Shown here piece after piece: positions 1 through 8,007 of a DNA stretch of 64,000 bases. Made by a program: the position numbers and the translations under genes. The stretch is taken from contig NZ_BSFL01000003.1 in the NCBI RefSeq assembly GCF_027922325.1, forward strand, positions 186,001 through 250,000, written 5' to 3'. Every line of letters begins with the position of its first letter. The stretch's first letter is position 1. This DNA comes from Methylopila turkensis (GTDB lineage Bacteria; Pseudomonadota; Alphaproteobacteria; Rhizobiales; Methylopilaceae). Below the pieces are notes generated by a model, which was not told the origin of the DNA, did no database searches, and saw only the letters and a program-made list of their open reading frames with translations.

Positions 1-1
1 C

Positions 2-892
2 CCGAGCCGCCCCGTCACCCTGATCGTGCCGTTCGCGCCGGGCGGCTCGACCGACCTCGTCGCGCGCCTCGTGGCGGCGAAGATGGGCGACGCGCTCGGC
101 CAGCAGGTGATCGTCGACAACCGCGGCGGCGCGGGCGGCAACCTCGGCGCGGGCACGGTCGCGAAGGCCGCCCCGGACGGCTACACCATCCTCATGGGCA
201 CGGTCGCGACCCACGCGCTGAACCCGGCGCTCTACAAGAAGATCTCCTACAACGCCGAGACCGACTTCGCCCCGATCTCGCTGCTCGTGAACGTGCCGAA
301 CGTCCTCACCGTCAATCCGAACTTCGAAGCGAAGACGGTGAAGGAGCTGATCGACCTCGCGAAGGCCAATCCCGGCAAGTACTCCTACGCCTCGTCCGGC
401 AACGGCTCGCCGCTGCATCTCTCGGGAGAGCTGTTCAAGAAGCTCGCCGGCGTCGACCTGGTCCACATCCCCTACAAGGGCTCGGGGCCGGCGCTTGTCG
501 ACGTGATCGCGGGCCAGGTGCCGATCCAGTTCGACAACATGCCGTCCTCGACCGAGCACATCAAAGCGGGGCGCCTGCGCGCGCTCGGCGTGACGACCGC
601 GAAGCGGGTGCCGACCTTCCCCGACCTGCCGGCGATCGCCGAGACGCTGCCGGGCTACGACACCTATTCGTGGAACGCGCTGTTCGCGCCGGCCGGCACG
701 CCGAAGGAGGCGATCGACCGGCTGCACGACGCGGCGGTGAAGGCGGTGGCCGACGAGGCGGTGAAGGCGAAGCTGTCGGACTTCAGCGCCGTCGTCGTCG
801 GCTCCGGTCCGGACGAGCTCGCGACGCTCGTGAAGACCGAACTCGCGAAATGGGCGCCGATCGTCAAGGATTCCGGCGCACAGATCGACTGA
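2..892 (+). CDS. Tripartite tricarboxylate transporter substrate-binding protein (Bug/TctC family), 5'-truncated
   Basis: The frame is open from the left window edge, so the true start and signal peptide lie outside; 296 codons are visible. The first residues read RPVTLIVPFAPGGSTD, the ligand-loop signature near the mature N-terminus of Bug receptors. Further family marks are DNRGGAGGNLGAG and HIPYKGSGPALVDVIAGQVP. Such proteins are periplasmic receptors that bind small carboxylates and usually feed a TctAB-type symporter. No tctA or tctB gene lies downstream in the window, so it is either an orphan receptor or the end of an operon to the left. The ligand cannot be predicted from sequence. 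Confidence 0.9.
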   Translation, partial: PSRPVTLIVPFAPGGSTDLVARLVAAKMGDALGQQVIVDNRGGAGGNLGAGTVAKAAPDGYTILMGTVATHALNPALYKKISYNAETDFAPISLLVNVPNVLTVNPNFEAKTVKELIDLAKANPGKYSYASSGNGSPLHLSGELFKKLAGVDLVHIPYKGSGPALVDVIAGQVPIQFDNMPSSTEHIKAGRLRALGVTTAKRVPTFPDLPAIAETLPGYDTYSWNALFAPAGTPKEAIDRLHDAAVKAVADEAVKAKLSDFSAVVVGSGPDELATLVKTELAKWAPIVKDSGAQID

Positions 893-916
893 CGCGCGGC
901 GCGCCTGCGACCGAGC

Positions 917-946
917 GGCCCGGTCCGGCCTCCGCCGGATCGGGCC
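917..946 (+). terminator. Hairpin after the Bug receptor gene
   Basis: A GGCCCG(G)TCCGGC arm pairs with GCCGGATCGGGCC with one mismatch, 25 bases after the stop codon. There is no T-run, so it is at best a weak or Rho-assisted terminator. Confidence 0.3.
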
Positions 947-1065
947 GTCCGCGCGAGCGCGTGGCGGATATGAGCGACGCGCGGGGCTTCACAGCCGGCC
1001 CGCCGCGCCCATCTGTGGTACGATGATAAGACAAGGGCCTTCGGGCCACGGGAGTTGAGACGATC

Positions 1066-1890
1066 ATGGCGAAGCTGGCCCGCGCCGAAAGCCATAACCT
1101 GCTGACGCTCGATCCGATCTGGGCGCGTATCCGCGCCGAGGCCGAGGACGCGGTGCGGCGGGAGCCGGAGGTCGCGGCCCTGCTGTTCGCGACCGTGCTC
1201 AACCACGAGACGCTGGAGCAGGCTGTCGGCCATCGCCTCGGCGCGCGGCTCGACCGCGACGAGGTGTCGGGCGACCTGATCCGGCAGACGTTCGGGGAGG
1301 CTGTAGCCGCGGACGGCGAGATCGGCGCCGCGATCCGTGCGGACGTCGCCGCCGTGGTCGACCGCGACCCCGCCTGCACCCGCGCGATCGAGCCGCTGCT
1401 CTACTTCAAGGGCTTCCACGCCATCCAGACCCACCGTCTGGCGCATTGGCTGTGGACCGAGGGGCGTCGCGACTTCGCGCTCTACCTGCAGAGCCTGTCG
1501 TCGTCGACGTTCCAGGTCGACATCCACCCCGCGACCCGCATCGGCCGCGGCCTGTTCTTCGATCACGCCACCGGCGTCGTGATCGGCGAGACCGCGGTGA
1601 TCGAGGACAACGTCTCGATCCTGCACGGCGTCACCCTCGGCGGCACCGGCAAAAGCAACGAGGACCGGCACCCGAAGATCCGCCATGGCGTGCTGATCGG
1701 GGCCGGGGCCAAGATCCTCGGCAACATCGAGGTCGGCCACTGCTCGCGCGTCGCCGCGGGCTCGGTGGTGCTGCACGAGGTCGCGCCCAACGTGACGGTC
1801 GCCGGCGTGCCGGCGCGGGTCGTCGGCGCATCGCCCTGCGCCGAGCCGTCCCGCAGCATGGACCAGATCTTCTACGACGCCGGTCTCTGA
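1066..1890 (+). CDS. cysE: Serine O-acetyltransferase
   Basis: It acetylates L-serine with acetyl-CoA to give O-acetylserine, the carbon acceptor for cysteine synthesis, in the cytoplasm. The 274-residue product has an alpha-helical N-terminal domain (about 1-140) and a C-terminal left-handed beta-helix of hexapeptide repeats. The core contains VDIHPATRIGRG, FFDHATGVVIGETA and HGVTLGGTG, holding the catalytic Asp/His and the CoA site. The C-terminus ends in DQIFYDAGL, an aromatic tail of the type CysE uses to dock with CysK. The ATG follows a GGGAGTTGAGACGATC leader. A DUF3126 gene lies 122 bases downstream, a common alphaproteobacterial pairing. Confidence 0.95.
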   Translation: MAKLARAESHNLLTLDPIWARIRAEAEDAVRREPEVAALLFATVLNHETLEQAVGHRLGARLDRDEVSGDLIRQTFGEAVAADGEIGAAIRADVAAVVDRDPACTRAIEPLLYFKGFHAIQTHRLAHWLWTEGRRDFALYLQSLSSSTFQVDIHPATRIGRGLFFDHATGVVIGETAVIEDNVSILHGVTLGGTGKSNEDRHPKIRHGVLIGAGAKILGNIEVGHCSRVAAGSVVLHEVAPNVTVAGVPARVVGASPCAEPSRSMDQIFYDAGL

Positions 1891-2012
1891 TCCCGCCCGG
1901 CCGTCCCGCCTGCGCCTTGCCTCCGGCGGCGCGGCGTGGCAAGTCGGCGGCCCAGCAGAGACGGTCGCGTCCGCGCCGCGCTCCCTATTCCGACCCATGC
2001 CCGGAGGCGATC

Positions 2013-2222
2013 TTGGACAAGCGCGAACTCGAGCGCGTGCAGACCTACATGCGCAAACTGTTCCAGAATCAGACGGTCCGCGTCGTCGCGCGCCCGCGCA
2101 AGGACGACAGCGCCGAGGTCTACCTCGGCGACGAGTTCGTCGGCGTGCTGTTCCGCGACGACGAGGACGGCGACCTCTCCTACAACTTCCAGATGGCGAT
2201 CCTCGAGACCGATCTCGACTGA
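2013..2222 (+). CDS. DUF3126 family protein
   Basis: This 69-residue protein is not functionally characterised. It contains RVVARPRKDDSAEVYLGDE, FIGVLF-like FVGVLFRDDEDGD and ends in YNFQMAILETDLD, matching the whole of the short alphaproteobacterial DUF3126 family. I chose the TTG at 2013, giving MDKRELERVQTYMRK, because a GGAGG box lies five bases upstream and no in-frame ATG gives a full-length domain. It is acidic, probably cytoplasmic, and follows cysE in the same direction. No role is assigned. Confidence 0.85.
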   Translation: MDKRELERVQTYMRKLFQNQTVRVVARPRKDDSAEVYLGDEFVGVLFRDDEDGDLSYNFQMAILETDLD

Positions 2223-2223
2223 A

Positions 2224-2242
2224 CCGTCCCGCTGCGGGACGG
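2224..2242 (+). terminator. Perfect short hairpin after DUF3126
   Basis: CCGTCCCG-CTG-CGGGACGG begins one base after the DUF3126 stop codon. It lacks a T-run, so termination is possible but not certain. Confidence 0.35.
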
Positions 2243-2296
2243 CATGGCGCTTGCTCGACGGAGGCTTAAGCCCTGACGTCGCGCGAAGGAGCCGAG

Positions 2297-2602
2297 ATGC
2301 CGCCCTTTCTGACCGGATGCCTGACGCTCGCGCTCGGCTTCGCGCTGTCCGGGCTCACGGCGTCCGCCTTCGAGGCGGCCACGGCGCGGCGGGCGAGCTT
2401 CCGGCTGCTGCGCGCGCCGGACCTGCTGGCGGTGGTGGCGGTGCCGCTCGTGACCATCGCCGCGCCCTACATGCTGGCGCGCAACCTGGCTGCGCCGCGC
2501 AACCGCGGCCGCTCGGCCGTCGGCGTGTTCGTCGGCACGGTGCTGGCCGGATTGTGGAGCCTTGCGCTAGGGTCGGCGGCGCTGACCGCGATCGGCGTCT
2601 GA
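2297..2602 (+). CDS. Small integral membrane protein of unknown function
   Basis: The 101-residue product has three hydrophobic stretches (about residues 5-25, 43-62 and 73-97). A basic loop (ARNLAAPRNRGR) lies between the second and third. I do not recognise an enzymatic motif; it resembles small DUF6949-type alphaproteobacterial membrane proteins, but that label is uncertain. A GAAGGAG box five bases before the ATG supports the start. It sits between DUF3126 and the carbonic anhydrase-like gene, all on the plus strand. Confidence 0.7.
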   Translation: MPPFLTGCLTLALGFALSGLTASAFEAATARRASFRLLRAPDLLAVVAVPLVTIAAPYMLARNLAAPRNRGRSAVGVFVGTVLAGLWSLALGSAALTAIGV

Positions 2603-2656
2603 CCTGCGCCTGGACGGTCGCGCCCCGGACCAAGATCAACAAACGGAGCCCGAGCC

Positions 2657-3187
2657 ATGGCGCTTTACGAACTCGACGGCGTGAAGCCGCAGACGCCCGC
2701 GAGCGGCCGCTACTTCGTGGCCGAAAACGCGATCGTGGTCGGGGACGTGGCTCTGGGAGAGGACGCCAGCGTCTGGTTCTCGGCCGTGCTGCGCGGGGAC
2801 AACGAGCGCATCACCATCGGTGCCCGTTCCAACGTCCAGGACGGCTGCATCCTCCACACCGATCCGGGCTTCCCGCTCGACATCGGGCCGGACTGCACGC
2901 TCGGCCACGGCGCCGTCGTCCACGGCTGCACGATCGGCGCGGGCAGCCTCGTCGGCATGGGCGCGACCATCCTGAACGGCGCGAAGATCGGAAAGTCCTG
3001 CCTCGTCGGCGCCAACGCGCTGGTGACGGAGGGCAAGGAGTTTCCGGACTTCTCCCTCATCGTCGGCTCGCCGGCGAAGGCCGTGAAGACGCTTGGCGGC
3101 GAGTGGGAGATCAAGCTGCTCGGCACCTCCGGCCGCTACGTCGCCAACTCCCGCCGCTTCGCCGCCGGCATGAAGCGGGTGGACTGA
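2657..3187 (+). CDS. Gamma-class carbonic anhydrase family protein
   Basis: This 176-residue left-handed beta-helix protein belongs to the YrdA/PaaY/gamma-CA family. Imperfect hexapeptide repeats run through residues 20-135. The three expected zinc-ligand histidines are present as H67 (in CILHTD), H84 and H89 (in LGHGAVVHGC). Many homologues in this short subfamily show weak or no CO2 hydration activity and some hydrolyse acyl-CoA, so the reaction is not certain. The ATG is preceded by CGGAG with an eight-base spacer. It is the last gene before a repeat-rich intergenic region. Confidence 0.88.
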   Translation: MALYELDGVKPQTPASGRYFVAENAIVVGDVALGEDASVWFSAVLRGDNERITIGARSNVQDGCILHTDPGFPLDIGPDCTLGHGAVVHGCTIGAGSLVGMGATILNGAKIGKSCLVGANALVTEGKEFPDFSLIVGSPAKAVKTLGGEWEIKLLGTSGRYVANSRRFAAGMKRVD

Positions 3188-3211
3188 GGCGGTCGGAGAC
3201 GGTCGCTCTTG

Positions 3212-3331
3212 CTTGTCCCGGCCTTGAGCCGGGACCCAGACCCATGACCGCGATAGAAAAGCCGCGACGATGTCGTCGCTTAGTCTTGAGGTGTCGGCGT
3301 TTATGGGTCCCGGCTCAAGGCCGGGACAAGG
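3212..3331. repeat. Pair of perfect 27-bp inverted arms
   Basis: The arm at 3212-3238 (starting CTTGTCCCGGCC) is the exact reverse complement of the arm at 3305-3331, with a 66-base spacer. Each arm is itself a mini-hairpin (CCCGGC-cttga-GCCGGG). This is the architecture of short dispersed palindromic elements common between genes in Rhizobiales. It holds no ORF and could act as a transcription terminator between the convergent genes at 3187 and 3481. Confidence 0.8.
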
Positions 3332-3360
3332 ACGCGCGGCGTTTCCCATGCGCACTTCCC

Positions 3361-3447
3361 GTCATGCCCGGCGAAGCCGGGTATCCACGACTTGGACGTG
3401 GAAACGCTGCATGAAGTCGTGGATGCCCGCGAAGGCGCGGGCATGAC
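3361..3447. repeat. Second imperfect palindromic intergenic element
   Basis: Arms at 3361-3393 (starting GTCATGCCCGGC) and 3413-3447 (ending GCGGGCATGAC) are imperfect inverted repeats. Each carries an internal hairpin. With the element at 3212-3331 it fills almost all of the 290-base gap; nothing else was seen there. Confidence 0.7.
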
Positions 3448-3480
3448 GGCGCGGCCAAACTTAGACGGCGGCGATCGTTC

Positions 3481-3996
3481 TCAAAGCGCTCCCGCCGGCC
3501 GCCAGGGCGGTGCGATGATCTCCAGGCCGGCGGTGTCGGCCTCGGCGGTCGCCTTGGCGATCGAGGCGCCGTCGAGCACGAGGTCGGGGCGGATCTCCGC
3601 CAGCGGCGCCAGCACGAAGGCGCGGTTGAACATCTCCTTGTGTGGCACGATCAGCCGCGCCGAGGCGACCCGGGCGTCGCCGAGATAGAGGATGTCGACG
3701 TCGATCTCGCGCGGGCCCCAGCGGAAGGTCTTGTGGCGGCCGACCTCCTCCTCGACGCTCTGGGTGAAGGCGAGCGCCTCCTCCGGCGAAAGCTCGGTCT
3801 CGCCGACCGCGCAGGCGTTGGCGAACCAGTCCTGCTCCACATAGCCCCATGGCGCGCTGCGCCAGAACGACGACGCCGCGAGGAAGCGGATGTGGCGGCC
3901 GTCGAACACGCGCTCCATCGCGCGGCTGAGATTCGCGACCTTGTCGCCGACATTGCTGCCGAAGCCGAGCCCGATCTCCGTCTTCGCCACGCTCAC
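3481..3996 (-). CDS. folK: 2-amino-4-hydroxy-6-hydroxymethyldihydropteridine diphosphokinase
   Basis: It transfers pyrophosphate from ATP to 6-hydroxymethyl-7,8-dihydropterin, activating the pterin for joining to an aminobenzoate-type acceptor. The 171-residue protein shows the family motifs FGSNVGDKVANL at the N-terminus and RWGPREIDVDIL, which binds metal and ATP. The GTG start at 3996 overlaps the folB stop (GTGA). It is the last gene of a minus-strand operon with mfnD-like, mfnF-like and folB genes. That context suggests the pterin serves H4MPT synthesis as well as, or instead of, folate. Confidence 0.93.
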   Translation of the reverse strand: MSVAKTEIGLGFGSNVGDKVANLSRAMERVFDGRHIRFLAASSFWRSAPWGYVEQDWFANACAVGETELSPEEALAFTQSVEEEVGRHKTFRWGPREIDVDILYLGDARVASARLIVPHKEMFNRAFVLAPLAEIRPDLVLDGASIAKATAEADTAGLEIIAPPWRPAGAL

Positions 3997-4364
3997 GCCT
4001 CGCCGCGGCGGCGGATGATCTCGACGCCGACGTCGGAGAACACGCCGGCGATCGGGGCGGCCGGCTTGTGCACCTCGACGCGCACCGCGTTCACCGCGGC
4101 GTAGCGCTCCAGGATGACGCCGGCGATGCGCTCCGCCAGAGCCTCGATCAGATCGAAGCGCTCGGTCGTGGCGATCTCGACCACCGTGTTGAACACGTCG
4201 TTGTAGGACACCGCGCCGCTGAAATCGTCGTCGCGGGCGTAAGGTTTGGCGTCGAGCCAGTAGTCCACGTCGAACACGAAGCGCTGGCCGAGCTTCTGCT
4301 CTTCCGGAAACAGGCCGTGATAGGCGTGCACCTGTACGCCGCGGAGGAAAATGCGATCGCTCAT
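3993..4364 (-). CDS. folB: Dihydroneopterin aldolase
   Basis: It cleaves 7,8-dihydroneopterin to 6-hydroxymethyl-7,8-dihydropterin and glycolaldehyde. The 123-residue length is standard. HAYHGLFPEEQKLGQ carries the conserved active-site Glu region, and VEVHKPAAPI carries the catalytic Lys. The ATG lies one base after the mfnF-like stop codon and the end overlaps folK by four bases, so translation of the four-gene operon is probably coupled. Its placement in the C1 island points to supply of the pterin half of H4MPT. Confidence 0.92.
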   Translation of the reverse strand: MSDRIFLRGVQVHAYHGLFPEEQKLGQRFVFDVDYWLDAKPYARDDDFSGAVSYNDVFNTVVEIATTERFDLIEALAERIAGVILERYAAVNAVRVEVHKPAAPIAGVFSDVGVEIIRRRGEA

Positions 4365-4365
4365 C

Positions 4366-5427
4366 TCAGTCGAACTCGTCAGGGCGGCGTGAGGTTGCGG
4401 ACCCCGACGCGAAAAGGCGGGCGACGGCGACGGCCGGCGCGCAGTCCGCGGCGGGAGCCTGCAGCGCGGGATCGTCGGCGAACGCCTCGCCGATGTCGCG
4501 ATAGCCGAGCCCGAGCCTGCCCGCCAGACGTTTCGCGAGAAAACGACCGACGCCGGCGCCGACGACCGTCCGCGCCGCGGCGTCCGGGCGGCTCAGCAGG
4601 CCGATCGCCGCGTCGTGCAGCCGGCGGAGCTGCGCCTCCGCGAGGTAGCGCGCCAGCGTCTCGGCCTGGGCCCATGTCGTCGCGTCGAGATCGGCGCCGA
4701 CCATGCGGAGCAGCCGCCGGGCGCTGGCCTCGCGCGTCTTGGGGCCGTCGTCGGCCGCCGGGTGCAGGTCCGCGCCCTCGGTCAGGTCGCCGGTCAGGCG
4801 GTGGACGTCGGCACTGGTCGCGAAATGCTCGGCCATCGGCGTGACCCAGGCGCCGGCGAAGGGCAGGCGCGGCGCCATCGCCATCACCGGCGTACGGGCG
4901 ACGCCGAGATAGACCAGTTCGTCGAGCGCCATGCGCTCCGCGTCGGTCGCGCCGCGCGCGGCGACGCGGCCGTCCGTGAAGGGCACGAGGTCGGAGGTCG
5001 TCGAGCCGATATCGACCATCAGGCCGGCGTCGCCTTCCGCGGCGAGCGCCTCGGCGGTGGCGCGCCAGTTCGCGGAGGCGATGGCCTCCGCGCGCTCGCC
5101 GGCGTGGTCCGCCGGGAGGAAGCCTTCGGCGCCGGCGTAGAGCGCGAGCCGGCCCGCGCCGAAGCGGCGGGCGAGGGCGCCGGCGATGGCGGCGACGCCC
5201 GTGGCCCGGTCCGGCCAGAGGTCGACCAGTTCCCCGGTCATGGTGGCGGCGACGGGCGCGTCGTGCGGGATATCGCCCGCGAGATCGTCGAGCGCCGCGT
5301 CGAGCCGGTCGAGCCCGCGCCACAGCGCGCAAGGGACGATGCGCACCGCCGCGAGCCGGTCGCCGGCTGCGAGGCGCGCGAGCTTCAGATGCGCGCCGCC
5401 GACGTCGAGCCCGACGATTTCCGTCAC
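4366..5427 (-). CDS. MfnF-like H4MPT-linked C1 transfer protein (hydantoinase/oxoprolinase fold)
   Basis: The 353-residue protein has an ASKHA-type nucleotide-binding start, VGLDVGGAHLKLARL, and a second element, LMVDIGSTTSDLVPF. This matches the family once called probable H4MPT-linked C1 transfer pathway protein, whose archaeal member MfnF joins the furan and tyramine-glutamate parts of methanofuran. In methylotrophic bacteria the product would be methylofuran, which contains tyrosine in place of tyramine. The GTG start overlaps the upstream ATP-grasp stop (GTGA). The function in this organism is inferred from family and neighbours. Confidence 0.82.
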   Translation of the reverse strand: MTEIVGLDVGGAHLKLARLAAGDRLAAVRIVPCALWRGLDRLDAALDDLAGDIPHDAPVAATMTGELVDLWPDRATGVAAIAGALARRFGAGRLALYAGAEGFLPADHAGERAEAIASANWRATAEALAAEGDAGLMVDIGSTTSDLVPFTDGRVAARGATDAERMALDELVYLGVARTPVMAMAPRLPFAGAWVTPMAEHFATSADVHRLTGDLTEGADLHPAADDGPKTREASARRLLRMVGADLDATTWAQAETLARYLAEAQLRRLHDAAIGLLSRPDAAARTVVGAGVGRFLAKRLAGRLGLGYRDIGEAFADDPALQAPAADCAPAVAVARLFASGSATSRRPDEFD

Positions 5428-6383
5428 AGCCTGAGCTCCACCGGCCGGGTCGCTAGGCGCGTGGGCGGGGCGGCGTCGGCGAAGGGCGCGACGAGCCGCA
5501 GCGGGTTCAGCCGGAGCGACGCCCGCAGGCCGGCATAGGCGGTGGTCGGGCGCGGATTGACCTCGATCACGACGGGACCGTAGGCGCCGAGGACGAGGTC
5601 GATTCCGAACAGGCCGTCGAGGCCGGGGAGGGCGGCCTTGACCGCATGCGCGACGGCGACGAGGTCGGGACGCTCGCGGTCGAGCGCGCCGACGTCGAGG
5701 CCTCGAAAGCGGAACGCGCCGTCCTCGACAGGGACAAGCTGACGGTTTGCGGAGAGGATCACAACGCCGCCGTCGCCGCCGCGGGCGACGAGCAGGCTCG
5801 CCGCGTCGCCCTCGATAAAGGGCTGTACGACGTGGTTTACTGAGACGGCGCCCGTAGGCGGCCGGTCCAGCCAGAACCGCGTGTCCTCGCAGCCGGCGCC
5901 GTCGTCGGGCTTGGTCACGAACGGGCCGCAGGCTTTGTCCGGCGTCGCGTCCGGCGCCCAGGCCGGCGGCGTTGCGATCCCGGCGGCCCGGAGCCGCGCC
6001 GCGGTCGCGCGCTTCGAGGTCGTGATGCGGATCGTCTCGTCGTCCGACCCGAACACGCTGGCGCCGGCCGCCCGGCAGGTCGCGACGAGGCGGGCGAGCA
6101 GCCCGCCGGTCTCGGGCGCTAAGGCCACGACGAGATCGGCCTCCGTGGCGAGGTCGGCCCAGAGCCGCCACGGATCGTCGCCCTCGCTGAGCGTCGCTGC
6201 GTGGCCTCCGGGCGGCGCGGGCAGGCGCGGGTCGGCGGTGGTCGTCAGCGCGACGCCGGATAGCTCCACGAGGTCGCGGGCGAGCGCGTCGCGCATCAGC
6301 AGGCCCTCGCGCGCCAGCGACGCCGGCAGGGGATTGCCATGCATGCCGCCGCCGGTCACGAATTCGCAGAGAAGCAGGCGCAC
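5424..6383 (-). CDS. ATP-grasp ligase, MfnD-like (tyrosine/tyramine-glutamate ligase)
   Basis: The 319-residue protein begins RLLLCEFVTGGGMHG. Its ATP-grasp features include the TSKRATAARLRAAGI linker, the lysine strand GPFVTKPDDGAGCEDT and the metal-binding end VVIEVNPRPTTAYAG. Archaeal MfnD attaches glutamate to tyramine in methanofuran synthesis. Because bacterial methylofuran carries tyrosine and several glutamates, the substrate here is probably different (inference). I chose the GTG at 6383, since longer forms add a low-quality extension. It is the first gene of the minus-strand operon ending in folK, and 111 bases separate it from the divergent HisA-like gene. Confidence 0.8.
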   Translation of the reverse strand: MRLLLCEFVTGGGMHGNPLPASLAREGLLMRDALARDLVELSGVALTTTADPRLPAPPGGHAATLSEGDDPWRLWADLATEADLVVALAPETGGLLARLVATCRAAGASVFGSDDETIRITTSKRATAARLRAAGIATPPAWAPDATPDKACGPFVTKPDDGAGCEDTRFWLDRPPTGAVSVNHVVQPFIEGDAASLLVARGGDGGVVILSANRQLVPVEDGAFRFRGLDVGALDRERPDLVAVAHAVKAALPGLDGLFGIDLVLGAYGPVVIEVNPRPTTAYAGLRASLRLNPLRLVAPFADAAPPTRLATRPVELRL

Positions 6384-6494
6384 GGGGATTCGTTCCGAAA
6401 CCGCCGGCGACGCTTCACCGGCAACCGACCGGGCCGGACCATAGGCGCGCGCGGCCGCGGACGAAACCGTCGACCGCCGGGGAGTGCTTGGATT

Positions 6495-7205
6495 TTGGAC
6501 GTCATCCCCGTGATCGACCTGATGGGCGGAAGGGTCGTGCATGCGCGGCGCGGCGAGCGCGACGCCTACCAGCCGATCGAATCGCGGCTGGTCCGGGGCT
6601 CCGCGCCGCTCGCGATCGTCGCCGCGCTGCTGGCGCTCGCGCCGTTCCGCCGGCTCTACGTCGCCGACCTCGACGCCATCCGGGGCAGGGGCTCTCACGA
6701 CGTCGAGATCGCCGCCATCGCCGCCACGTTTCGCGACCTCGAGATCTGGGTCGACCGCGGCGAGACCGACGTGATGGCGTTGCGCCGCCGCGCCGTCGCG
6801 GGGCCGGGGATCTCCATCCTCGGCACGGAATCCTTCGCCGACGTGTTCGCGCTGAAGCGCGCGCTCGGCGCCGGCGAGGCGGTGCTGTCGCTCGATCACG
6901 ACGCCCGCGGCCGGCTGGGGCCGGTCGAGGCGCACGAGGACGTGCGGCTGTGGCCGCGGCGGGTGATCGTCATGACGCTCGCCCGCGTCGGCGCCGGGCT
7001 TGGGCCGGACCTCGAACGCGTGGGCGACGCGGCGGCGCGCGCGGGCGCGCGGCGGCAGGTGTTCGCCGCCGGCGGCGTGCGCGGCATCGACGATCTGCGG
7101 GCGCTGAGGGCCGCCGGCGCGGCCGGCGCGCTGGTCGCGAGCGCGCTGCACGACGGGCGGCTCGACCACGCCGCGCTCAGCGGTTTCGCTGCAGAAGCGC
7201 GGTGA
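6495..7205 (+). CDS. HisA-like TIM-barrel protein of the H4MPT/methylofuran island
   Basis: The 236-residue protein starts MDVIPVIDLMGGRVVHA, close to the HisA/HisF opening, and keeps LYVADLDAIRG and FAAGGVRGIDDL, the phosphate-binding strands of that fold. It lies among C1 genes with no histidine genes nearby. It is therefore probably a HisA paralogue working on a pterin or furan cofactor precursor rather than ProFAR isomerase. I chose TTG at 6495 because it gives the family N-terminus and has GGAG ten bases upstream. Its last 29 bases overlap the convergent CitG-like gene. Its reaction is unknown. Confidence 0.78.
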   Translation: MDVIPVIDLMGGRVVHARRGERDAYQPIESRLVRGSAPLAIVAALLALAPFRRLYVADLDAIRGRGSHDVEIAAIAATFRDLEIWVDRGETDVMALRRRAVAGPGISILGTESFADVFALKRALGAGEAVLSLDHDARGRLGPVEAHEDVRLWPRRVIVMTLARVGAGLGPDLERVGDAAARAGARRQVFAAGGVRGIDDLRALRAAGAAGALVASALHDGRLDHAALSGFAAEAR

Positions 7206-8007
7206 ACACCGCGGCCACCGTCAGGTCGGCGGTGGTGCCGGGGTTTAGGCCGCGCGCTTTGAGGTGCAGGTCGAAGGCGTCGAGCGCGCGGTCGCGGTCT
7301 GGCTCGGCGTCGAGGGAAGCCGCGAAGGCCGCCGCCTCCCGCCGCAGCGTCTCCGCGGTCTCGGCGCCGAACTTCCGGGCGACATGGCTGTCGGGGAACA
7401 GGCTGAGCAGGCCGAGATAGACGTCCTCGACCGCCGCCCGGCCGGGAGGCCTCGCGTCATAGGCGGCCGCGGAGGCGAAGACGTCCTCGAAGTCGGTGAC
7501 GTATTGCAGCGCGATCCGGTCTCGGTGCGCGGCCTGGGACATGGCGGCGCGCAGCGTGACGGTCGGCGCGTCCGCGACGTCCTGGTCCGGCGCCGAGCCG
7601 AGCCCGCCGGGATTGGCGGCGGCGATCGCGCGGTAGGCGGCCTCCGCGTCGGCGACGGTCAGGCGCGACAGCGTCCGCGCCAGCGCGGGCCGCAGCTCCT
7701 CGTCCGGTCCGAGCGACAGCGCGGCCTCCGCGAGTGGCGCGCACAGCAGGATGATGCCGAGATTGGCGTTGCAGCCGACGGCCGCGAGCGAGGCCTTGAC
7801 CGCGCCCTCGATCCGCTCGCCGACGCTGCGGCCGGCGACCAGCCGGACCGCCGCGACTTCCGCGGCCTTCTCGAAGGTCGCGACCGTCATGCCGTGCCCG
7901 CCGCGGAAGACGTGGACGTTGCCGGGCTTGAAGGCGCCGAGCTCGGCCTGGCACGCCGCGCGGAACAGCGCGGCGACCTCGGCGAGGCCGAAGCCCTCAG
8001 GCGGCAT
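7177..8007 (-). CDS. CitG/MdcB-like triphosphoribosyl-dephospho-CoA synthase family protein
   Basis: The 276-residue all-helical protein carries ELGAFKPGNVHVFRGGHGM, CNANLGIILLCAPLAEAA and ARGLNPGTTADLTVAAV, which are CitG-family motifs. CitG makes the citrate lyase prosthetic group precursor from ATP and dephospho-CoA, but no citrate or malonate decarboxylase genes are present. In methylotrophs this family is a conserved member of the H4MPT island (orf5 type, from memory). It may transfer a triphosphoribosyl-like group during cofactor synthesis (inference). It overlaps the RimK-like gene by 11 bases upstream and the convergent HisA-like gene by 29. Confidence 0.82.
   Translation of the reverse strand: MPPEGFGLAEVAALFRAACQAELGAFKPGNVHVFRGGHGMTVATFEKAAEVAAVRLVAGRSVGERIEGAVKASLAAVGCNANLGIILLCAPLAEAALSLGPDEELRPALARTLSRLTVADAEAAYRAIAAANPGGLGSAPDQDVADAPTVTLRAAMSQAAHRDRIALQYVTDFEDVFASAAAYDARPPGRAAVEDVYLGLLSLFPDSHVARKFGAETAETLRREAAAFAASLDAEPDRDRALDAFDLHLKARGLNPGTTADLTVAAVFTALLQRNR

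Noticed and set aside
1446..2222. Long plus-strand frame starting inside cysE and ending at 2222
   Set aside because: Only the last 70 codons (from the TTG at 2013) resemble a protein family; the upstream part is an out-of-frame shadow of cysE with arginine-rich composition.
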